A DNA stretch of 64,000 bases from Mastigamoeba balamuthi (lineage: Eukaryota; Evosea; Mastigamoebida; Mastigamoebidae): contig CACRSC010000041.1 in NCBI GenBank assembly GCA_902651635.1, positions 20,901-84,900 of the forward strand, read 5' to 3'. Of the stretch, positions 52,457 through 61,600 are shown in pieces. Position 1 is the first letter of the stretch; each line of letters begins with the position of its first letter. The notes below the pieces were generated by a model. The model did no database searches, was not told the DNA's origin, and saw only the letters and a program-made list of their open reading frames with translations. The position numbers and the translations under genes were made by a program.

Positions 52457-55138
52457 TCAGTGCGCGGCGCCGGCAGCGCACCCCACCTGCCAGATGATGA
52501 CGCAGATGACCCAGGCCATGACGTTCATCAGGACGACCTGCCCGAGCGCCCAGCGCCACGACCGCGACTCCTTGTACATGACGACGATGGTGCTGAAGCA
52601 CTGCATCGCCAGCATGAACCAGATCAGCACGACCGTCGCCAGCAGCGGCGTCCACATCGGCGAGCCGTCGTCGCGCGTGACGCTGCGCAGGCGGTCCTCG
52701 AAGCGGGTGCTGTCCTCCGAGTCGACGCCGTAGACCATGCCGAGCGTCGACGTGAAGGCCTCGCGCGCGGCAAAGGCGCTGAGCAGCCCGATGCCGATGC
52801 GCCAGTCCATGCCCGCGGGCCGGATGACGGGCTCGATGATGTGGCCGATCGTGCCGGCGATCGACTGCTCGAGCTGCGCCTGCTTGAAGGCGAGGTCGTG
52901 GTCGGAGCTGTTGGTCGCGTCGCTGAACTCGGACTCGTCGAGCTGCGGGAACGTCATGCAGGCCCAGAGAATGATGCTGAACACGAGGATGACCGTGCCC
53001 ACGCGCCGCAGGAACATCTTCGTGGCCTGCACCGCCGCGCGCGCGATCTCGTGGCCGTCGGGGCGCTGGTACGTCGGCAGCTCGATGAGGAACGACGCGC
53101 CCTTGCCCTTGATGACCGTGTGGCGCAGCACAAACGACACGACGATCGCCGCCACGATGCCGCCAAAGTACAGGCCCGTCATGATCATGCCCTTCTTCCA
53201 GCCGTTCATGCCCGAGAAGCACGCGCTGATCATCAGCGTGTAGACGGGCAGGCGCGCGGGGCACGCCATGAACGGCGCCACGAACATGGTCGCGAGGCGC
53301 TCGCGCACGTCGGGCAGCGTGCGGGCCGCCATGATGCCGGGCACGGCGCACGCGTACGACGTGACCAGCGGCACGAAGCTGCGGCCGTGGAGCCCGACGG
53401 TGCAGAGCAGGCGGTCGAGCAGGAACGCGCCGCGCGCGAGGTAGCCCGAGCCCTCGAGGACGGTCAGCAGCACGAAGATCAGGACGACCTGCGGCAGGAA
53501 CGTCAGCACGGGGATGATGCCCGCGATGATGCCGTCGGTCCAGAGGTCCCTCAGCAGGCCCTTGGGGAAGACCGGTGCGATCGCGTTGCCCACCACCGTG
53601 ACGATGTCCTCAAGCACCCCCTTCAGCGCGTCGCCGACGTAGAAGATGACGCAGAAGAACGCCACCATCACGACGGCGAAGATCAGCAGGCCGAAGAACG
53701 GGTGCAGCAGGACCTTGTCGATGCGGTCGCGCAGCAGGGCCTTGCGGCGCTCGACGTCGGTCGCCGTGCGCGAGAGCATCGCGTCGATCCAGCGATAGCG
53801 CATGTACACGTCCTCGAGCGACGCCGGGCCGTCGCCTCCCTTCTTTCGCCGCTTCGCGCGCGAAAAGTTGCTCTTGGCGTACTCGGAGCTCAGCGCGAGC
53901 GCCTTGGCCATCGCCCGCGCCTGCCCGCTGGTGATCCCCGTGGTGTTCCTGGTCACCTGCTCCTCGAGCTCTGCCGCTGCGGCGTCCTCGCTCTCCATCT
54001 CGCTGGCGGCCCACGGGAGCGGGGCCACCGCGGCGCGCGGCGAGTCCATCGCCTCTAGCAGCTCGGTGATGCCCGTGCCCTCGGACGCCACGACGGGGAT
54101 GACGCGTATGCCCAGCGCCGCCTCGAGCGCCACCGCGTCGATGCACATGCCGCGCTCCTCGGCGACGTCGAGCATCGTCAGCACGAGCACGAGCGGCAGG
54201 CCCATCTCGAGCACCTCGGTGATCAGCTGCAGGTTGCGCGCGATGTTGGCGGCGTCGACGACGGCCACGACGCGGTCGGGGACGGAGACCTCGGGCTGCT
54301 GGCCGCACAGCGTCTCGAGGGCGACGCGCTCGTCGAGGGAGCACGGCGTCAGGCTGTACAGGCCCGGCAGGTCGATCAGCTGCGCGTGCGCGCCGGACGG
54401 CAGCTTCAGCGGCGCCGTCTTGAAATCGACCGTTGACCCCGGATAGTTGCCCGTCTTCTGGTTCATGCCGGTCAGGCGGTTCCACAGCGTCGACTTGCCG
54501 ACGTTGGGGTTGCCGATCAGGGCGATCCGCGGGTGGTCCCTGTCGAGCGTCGTCGCGGGCGTGGCCCGCACCGCGACGAACGGGGGCGCCTGCACTGCTG
54601 CAATGCCCTTGGCGGCGAGCGGGTCCTCGTTCTTCTTGTCGAGGATCGGGACGGCGGAGCAACACGAGCCGCAGTTGCCGGTGCAGAGGTCCGTCATGAC
54701 GACGCAGGTTGGCGCGCGCTCCGCCACCTGGACGCACCTCGCCTGGTCCGCACGCAGGGAGAACTCGTTGTTGCGGAAGAATATTTTGATCGGGCCCCTG
54801 AAGGGCGCGCGGCCGACGACCCTGACCTCGACCCCGGGCACCAGGCCGAGCTCGGCGAGCCGGCGGCAGACGACGCCGTTGCCGTTGAGGCTCACGACGC
54901 AGGCGACCCTCTTGAGGGAGAGCTTGTCGAGGGTGAAAACCTTTTCGCAGGCGGGGTCACGTCCACTGGGGTTCACCCACCCGTCTTCTATCGCGACCTG
55001 TGCGGGCTCCATCTTTTCGGGGGTGTCGGTCTCGTTCTTTTTCTCTATTGATTTCTCCTGCTGGGAGCGCCTTTCCGGGATGGGTGTCTGTGCTGGCGTG
55101 GTGTCCACTTCGTGTGCCAGGAGCTGCTGATCCGCCAT
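52457..55138 (-). CDS. feoB: FeoA-FeoB fused ferrous iron transporter
   Basis: A single open exon of 893 residues. Residues 66-140 are a FeoA/SH3-like domain (LAELGLVPGVEVRVVGRAPF). A Cys cluster CTGNCGSCC (152-160) follows. The FeoB G domain has G1 GNPNVGKST (209-217), NYPGSTVDFK, G3 DLPG (256-259); G4 reads TMLD instead of NMLD. A charged linker with a basic KRRKKG patch leads to the membrane core with two Gate motifs (PLVTSYACAVPGIMA, FMACPARLPVYTLMISACF), ending in FMLAMQCFSTIVVMYKESRSWRW and about ten helices. FeoB imports Fe(II) in bacteria and archaea under low oxygen. Eukaryotic copies are rare and found in anaerobic protists, so lateral transfer is likely. The N-terminal 60 residues are a host-like extension. 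GC content and lack of a bacterial operon argue for old, adapted transfer. Confidence 0.93.
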   Translation of the reverse strand: MADQQLLAHEVDTTPAQTPIPERRSQQEKSIEKKNETDTPEKMEPAQVAIEDGWVNPSGRDPACEKVFTLDKLSLKRVACVVSLNGNGVVCRRLAELGLVPGVEVRVVGRAPFRGPIKIFFRNNEFSLRADQARCVQVAERAPTCVVMTDLCTGNCGSCCSAVPILDKKNEDPLAAKGIAAVQAPPFVAVRATPATTLDRDHPRIALIGNPNVGKSTLWNRLTGMNQKTGNYPGSTVDFKTAPLKLPSGAHAQLIDLPGLYSLTPCSLDERVALETLCGQQPEVSVPDRVVAVVDAANIARNLQLITEVLEMGLPLVLVLTMLDVAEERGMCIDAVALEAALGIRVIPVVASEGTGITELLEAMDSPRAAVAPLPWAASEMESEDAAAAELEEQVTRNTTGITSGQARAMAKALALSSEYAKSNFSRAKRRKKGGDGPASLEDVYMRYRWIDAMLSRTATDVERRKALLRDRIDKVLLHPFFGLLIFAVVMVAFFCVIFYVGDALKGVLEDIVTVVGNAIAPVFPKGLLRDLWTDGIIAGIIPVLTFLPQVVLIFVLLTVLEGSGYLARGAFLLDRLLCTVGLHGRSFVPLVTSYACAVPGIMAARTLPDVRERLATMFVAPFMACPARLPVYTLMISACFSGMNGWKKGMIMTGLYFGGIVAAIVVSFVLRHTVIKGKGASFLIELPTYQRPDGHEIARAAVQATKMFLRRVGTVILVFSIILWACMTFPQLDESEFSDATNSSDHDLAFKQAQLEQSIAGTIGHIIEPVIRPAGMDWRIGIGLLSAFAAREAFTSTLGMVYGVDSEDSTRFEDRLRSVTRDDGSPMWTPLLATVVLIWFMLAMQCFSTIVVMYKESRSWRWALGQVVLMNVMAWVICVIIWQVGCAAGAAH

Positions 55139-55638
55139 GCTTGTATTGCGGAGGGTCCACAGTAAAAATAAAAGGAGCCCACGTCACGGATTAGACGAAT
55201 CTTAGCACCGCGGGCTGTTGCTTTTTTCCTATGTCTTTCTTGGTACACTTTTCGAACCATGGACCTCGTAATCCATGACACCGTTTTCTGGGAAGCTTCT
55301 GCTTTCTCAATGATAGAGTGCTGTGACTGGCAGTTAAAATACCTGCTCAGATGTTACTGAAAACCTGCTTTTCCTCTCCCAACCCCTATCTGGCCAAACT
55401 GGGGACATCTGTCTCTGTGCGTTGAATTCAAGTCCAAAATGGGGTACCGCAAGCGGCCAGTTTCCTGCCGAAGCAGCACATACAATTGATTTGTTCCCCG
55501 CCGTTTTGTTCTGATAGATATCAAAATATCGTGATTTGCGGTACGTTCGCCGAAATCTTTCGTAAGCAACGAATTGAAGTTGTTCTCGAGTTCAGACACC
55601 AAGCAGAGGCGACCGCTCACGCCGCACAGAAAACAGCC
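55139..55638. promoter_or_regulatory. Divergent promoter region FeoA-FeoB / giant UBA protein
   Basis: 500 nt between divergent start codons, less GC-rich than the genes. It holds GATATCAAAATATC-like words (around 55517-55530; two facing GATAT cores) about 110-120 nt before the plus-strand ATG. No Fur box or iron-responsive element can be supported. A short minus-strand frame just upstream of feoB is not convincing. Confidence 0.4.
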
Positions 55639-58600
55639 ATGGGAGACCAGCAACAGAAGCCGCCGCCCCCGTTCTGGCGCCTGCGGCCGTTTGTCTCGCT
55701 CTTTGCCGACGCCTTTATTGAGGGCACGGGCCTCGAGGGCGGCCACGTGGTCGTATCCCTCCGTGCCGCCGAGTTCGCCCTGCGGAGGCTCGCAGCCCGC
55801 TCGGCCACGTCCCCGCAGCAGAGCACGCTCTCCCTCTGGAGCCCCCCAGGTACCTCCCGCCGGCCTCGCTTCTGACAATTGTGTTACGCCGTGAGCCATA
55901 ACAAACCAATTCGATCCCCCCCCGTTCAACGCGAAGAATTGGAGAAGCTCTTGAATGTCGCAAACATGATGCGCTCGTGCGCCGAGATCGGCGAGATGTC
56001 GGCGTCCATCGAGAAGCCCGAGCAGTTTGACGAGTTCCTCACAGGTGATCCCTCGCCCCCCCCGCGCCCTCGCATCCCCCCGTCTTTCAAACCCAAGAAT
56101 CGCCCTTCCCTTTTGTACTGCTGCTGCTCACGCCTACGCGCTTTTGCTGTTTGCTCGCCATTTCGTCGACGACGGCACAACAGGGTGGGTGGACAAGCTC
56201 AGGGGCATCCCCCCCGGAAGCAGAGTGTTCGTCCCGGGCGGCTGGAACGGCAAGCTCAGCCAGGCCTTTGTCATCTTCATCGTCGAGCGCACCTCGCTCG
56301 AGACGTCAGCCACCACCACCACCCACCCCCCGACGCAGTGTCAATTGTGTCTCAAACACAAAACTGGGAATCGCGCAGGTTCTCCATTGTCGTGTGCAAC
56401 GCGGGCGCGGGGCTCGAGTACCACCCGTCGTGCGCGTGCGGCGAGGGCGGCGCGGTCAGGTTCCGCACGTGCCTGCGCATCGACGGCGTCGCGGCCACGC
56501 GGGCGCTGGACCCCGCGTGGTGGGCGCTGGCGCTGACGATGTGGCTGCGGGAACCCCCGTCAGAGTACCGCCGCCCAGAGGTCCTCTACGACGTCCTGCT
56601 GCCCTGGCTCGTCTCGCCGCGCACGCTGCCCGAGATCCTCGCGCACTCGACCGACCCCTCTGCCGACTGGCGCGCGCCGCAGCGCAGCGAGACGAGCGCG
56701 TGGCGCTGCGTCGTCGAGGCGGCGCTCTACACGCTGCGCAGCCTCGGCGTCGCCCGCCCGCTGCTCAAGCAGCTCTCGTTCGCCCTGCGCGTCGAGTTCG
56801 CCTCCAAGGCCCTCGAGGACCTCGACGCGCGCTGCGCCGCGGCCCACGCGTCCGCGGCCCCCGCCCTCGCCCGCGCGCGCGCAGCGGGGTTCCTCCCCGC
56901 GGCCCCCACGGAGCCGCCGGCAGAGCCCGAGCAGCTGACCCAGCAGGACGCGTGGGTGCTGCGCGTCGCCTGCGACCAGCTCGGGGCGGCCGCCGTCAAG
57001 GAGAACAGGAGCGGCAGGCTGGACGAGAACAAGCTCGCCACTGTCGCGCAGTTCGCGCGCACGGTCGCGGAGGTCCTCGCGGCCGTCCCGATCGAGAGCG
57101 CCGTTAATCAGCCGAGCGTCCTGCCGCCCAGGGTCGACGCGGACCCCGTGGCGCCTGTCATCCCGCTCGACGGGGCGCACCTGCTCGTCCTCGCCGACAC
57201 TGACCGATACGCCGGCGACGCCGACACGCCGAAACGCCTGTCGCAGATTGACCTGCTCTCTGTCCCCCCTCGTGTCGAGAAGTACTACTCCTTTGCCATG
57301 CGCCCAAGACTAACCTGTTTTTGCGCAGTGGAGCACAAGCTGTGGCGGCACTGGTGCAGTGCGACAGCGTCGTGGACGAGCTGGTGGCGAGATGCAGGGA
57401 GTCGAGCACGTCGTCGCGCCTGGCGCTGCAGCATACGGCGGTAGCACTGATCACGTCTCTGTTCACCGAGGTGCTCCCGATGCCAGCTCCTCTCGACTCG
57501 GCGTCGCTCGACGCCGACGCATGGCGCATGGCAGCCGTTGCGCGCGACGTGCAGCTCGTATGCCTCGAGCGCATCCACAAGCTGGCGCTGTCGTTCTCGG
57601 CACTGTGGCAGTCGATCGAGCGTCCTACCCGCGCCGCTGACTCGGAGCGCTGCCTCGTCGCCGGCTGCATGCTGGCCGTGTTTGATGCCGTCGTGCGTGC
57701 GCCGTCCGGACTGGAGCTTTCCGAGCTGCTGTGGGAGGACGGCGGCTACGCGATCAGCACAGGCGTGTGCGTCGACAACCGCGCTTACGAGACGATTGCC
57801 GCGTCTATGGAGCTCGCCTCTCCCCTGCACGCCCGCGCTCGCGACGGTGTGCTCGCCTACCTTTCATCGCTGAGCCGCACGTGCCACAACACGATTCTGG
57901 AGCTGCGGATGCCCGACAAGATCGAGCTCAAGAAGTACTCGGCCACGATGAGGTTCGTGCGCAAGTGCCTCGAGAGATACGGCTACGAGCTGACGCCCGC
58001 GGACAACCCGAACCCGCCGACGGAGATGGAGGCCCTGACCCAGTGGCTCACGAGCGCCCGCACACCGCTGGCGCAGGACCACGTGGAGTTCGGCCAGCTG
58101 CGCGACATGGCGTTTCTGTTCAAGTACCTCGCTACAATGGAGACTCGCGACGCCCAGATGCTGCGCTCGCGCAAGGCGACGAACAAGTACATGTACTGGC
58201 GCCTGACGTTTGACGCCGAGTCGGGTCGCTCGAGCTACATCAGCCGCTGGGACGTCTCCGCGGCGGTGCCGTTCCTCAAGTGGGACGTCCTCGGATTCCG
58301 CGGCGCGGACATGAACACGGCCGACGTGCAAGTGCTGGCGTTTGGCAACAAGGAGCTTGAGTTCGGCGAGGGTCCTGTCGTCAAGAGTCCTGCTGACGTC
58401 ACGCTGCTGCTCGGTGGAAACATCGAGCGCCCGACCGAGGACGACGTCCTCTACGCCGACAACCTGCCGACGTTTGGCGGCACGCTGAGCAGAGGCGAGG
58501 CCGAGCTGCTCCTCTCGTACCTCACTGTGCCCTACGCCCGCATCCCGCTGGTAGTCTCGTTCTTCGCGTCGCAGGACAGGGCGACGTACCTCTTTGACTC

Positions 58601-61600
58601 CCGCCTGCGCGTACTGTTCCGGTCTGTTCTGTTCGAGCCCGGGGCGTGGATCTCGGTTGCACGTCGCAAGCCCGCGTCTAACGTCCCGGCACGCCTGAGC
58701 GCTCTCGGCATCCGTGAACAACGCCTCGACAAGCTCTTGAGCGGCCACGACATGGGGTCGCCCGAAGAGGAGGAGGCTGCCGTGCTGGGAACCCCCAATG
58801 GCCTACTGTCGAACGAGCTGTCGTTCGCACCAGAGGCCACTCTGGGGCCCCTGCTGTCGATGCTCGAGCGTGCCGTCGAGGACCTCAAGGACGCCTCAGT
58901 GCACTCGGCTGACGCGTCCTTCCTGCTGTACCTCATCCTGCTCGCGGTGGACGTGGGCCATTACGCTGCTCTGGCGCTGCTGCAGCCGTCTGGCGAGGAG
59001 GCCAAGGTGAAGCAGCTGTCCGAACTGCAGGACCGCCTGCAGAAGAGGTTCCTGCACGGCAGTGCACGTGCACTGCTCGACCGGTGGGCAGCAGAAGCGG
59101 AGGCTGCCGGGGACATTGCGACGTGCTGCGTTGTGCATTCGTATCGCGCACTCCTGTGGACGACTCTTCGCCCGAACGAGGTCGATGCCCGCTCGGTCGA
59201 AGACCTCTTTGGCGCGCTCGCCTACGTGCGCAACTGGCACGGCTTCGGCCTCGGCCAGAACCGCTCGGACCTGCTTTGGGACGACGACGACGGAACCGGC
59301 GAAAAGAAGCCCCATCTCGATGCGGAGAAGCGCCTCCTGCGCTTCCTTCAGGCGCACGGAGTGGACACGTCGCGCATCAGCAAGGAGGCCCTCGAGGACT
59401 ACGTCCGCGGCAGCGCCGGCCGCCCGTTGTTCCTGAACGTTGGCAACGATGTCGTACGCGCGCCGCGCGCCATAGACGCCGAGGGCGACTTCGCCATCGA
59501 CGAGAAGCTTCCGCCCGCCGACGTTCCCGAGTCGCGTTTGTTCGAGCTGCTGCAGAAGCACAGGCGCACGCTCGTCGCGTGGCTCGAGGCTGCGCCCACT
59601 GGCATAGTTGACGGCGTTCTCGACCGTGCGATGCAACTTGCGCTGCGTAACCCGGCCTTCGAGCACGGCGCAGAGCCGTGGGTCCGCATGGGCCGCGGCA
59701 GGTTCCGTGCGCCACGCGCGGAGATTACCGTCGACGTGCAGACGGCAGAGGTCTCGTGGCGCAACAACGAGCTCAGGCCCGTCCCTGACAGCATGACGAG
59801 GCACGCAGACTTCATGGCGCTTTTCGGCGGCTCCCCGGGAAGCGTTGCCACCGCGCGCCACTGCGGACTCGTGTCGCGCAGCAAGCACAGGCACTGGGTG
59901 CACCTCGTCGGCACGGACTACGACCTCATTGAGTGGGACCCGCCTGAGCCGGCGGACCAGGGGCTCGGCGCACCGCATCCGCCGTACCAGGACCAGGTGA
60001 TGGAGGACGCTTCAGCCGAAGCGCCCAAGAACTTCACGTACTGCGAGAAGTGCGGGGCGATTGGCTCTGGCTGCTTCGCGTGCCCCGCCTGCACATTTGT
60101 CACGTGTCAGGAGGCAGGAGGATCGCCGCCAGCAGCGTGCAGCGTCTGTGGTGCGCGCAATCCGACTGCTCCGCGCCCGGATCCCCGCCGCCAGCGCGAG
60201 GAGCCCGAGCCTGAGCCAGTCGACCCCGAGCACGCGTCGTACAACGGCGTTGTGTACGACAGGCCGTTGGACCCGTACGGTGACGAGCCGCACCCCGTCG
60301 AGTCGGAGCGCTGGCTGCAGGAGACCCTTGCACCTGTCGTTGGGGCCCTGTTCCCGCCGATGCCCCCGGAGGCGCGCCTGAAGTACCCTCTGCTGCTGCC
60401 GCACGAGCAGGTCCCGGCAGACGCTGGGCGCGTCGTGCTGATCGGCTGCGACGAGTCTGACAAGCCCGAGGCCACCTGGAAGGAGTGGGTTGTTCTGCGC
60501 TCCCCTCCTGGCGCGAGCGACGGCCCCGTCGTCCACGTCTACAACCTCGTGTCGCATGGCCGCCGCATGTTCCGCTCGCTCATCTTCACGACCTCGGCAG
60601 CGGTGTCTCTCCACAGCCTCGCGCCGCTCGCGGTGACAAAGTCCGGTGCCGGCGGCGCCCCCGCAGCGCTCGCCGCGCCGATCCGGTACGCAGCAGGCGA
60701 CGCGGCTGTGAAGAGGGTGCAGGGTCCGACACTGGTCATCACGCGCCGGAATGCGACGCTCGGCGGCGTGGAGACGTTCATACCGCCGCGCCTGCTCGCC
60801 GGCGTTGTTCCTGGGGCGCTGCTCGAGGCGATGCGGTTCTGGCAGGGCGACGACTTGGTGCTGCGCGGCGAGCCTGTCGCGGGAGCCGCCTGGTTCCCGT
60901 ACAACGTGGAGATCACGATCTCGCGCCAGACGGGTCGCGCGACCATCACCCGCCGTCCACTGGCAATCGGGTTCACTCCGATCACGGGCAGCAAGGGCGT
61001 GACGGCCAAGTCGGCTCTGCTGCGTCAGAGCACGTCGAGGATGCCCACCGAGGCGTCGGCGGCAGCGGCCTCAGCGGAGGAGGCGGGCGTGGCGCAGCTG
61101 ATGCAGCTCGGGTACACCCCCGCTGCGTGCAGGCTTGCGATGCGCAAGTGCCACGGTGACGCGAGCGAGGCCGCGTCGTGGCTGTGCGACGAGGCCAATA
61201 TGCCCGAGATTCTGGTGTGTGACATGATCGCGGGATCCGGCGCCGCGTCGGCGTCGTCGCAGGCCTCGGAGAGCCACGGCATGGCGCACATGCTGGTGCA
61301 AGAGGGCTTCCTCCCCAACAGCTCCGCGTACGCGCTCGAGCTGTTCGGCGGAGATCTCTCGCTCGCGCGCTCGTGGCTGCAGGACGAGTCCAACAAGTCG
61401 ACGATTGACCAGCTCGACGAGACCACCGCTGCGGCTGCCCCGTCCACGACCCCGTCCATCGCGCCCATGGACGTCGACGACGTGCCCGCGACCTCCGAGC
61501 AGGCCAAGCCGCAGCAGGAAGCGATAGGGCTGCTGACGCTCATGAACGTGACCGAGGCAGCCCCCGGGTCGATTATGCACCAGCTCGCCGACACGCTCAC

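Noticed and set aside
52457-55138. FeoA-FeoB as bacterial contamination in the assembly
   Set aside because: Flanking DNA is continuous with intron-bearing genes on both sides, GC and style match, and no bacterial operon neighbours are present. Coverage data would be needed to exclude it fully.
55045-55281. Minus-strand 78-codon frame upstream of feoB, basic and slightly ribosomal-protein-like
   Set aside because: It overlaps the feoB start in another frame, starts near no promoter element and matches no ribosomal protein I can place.
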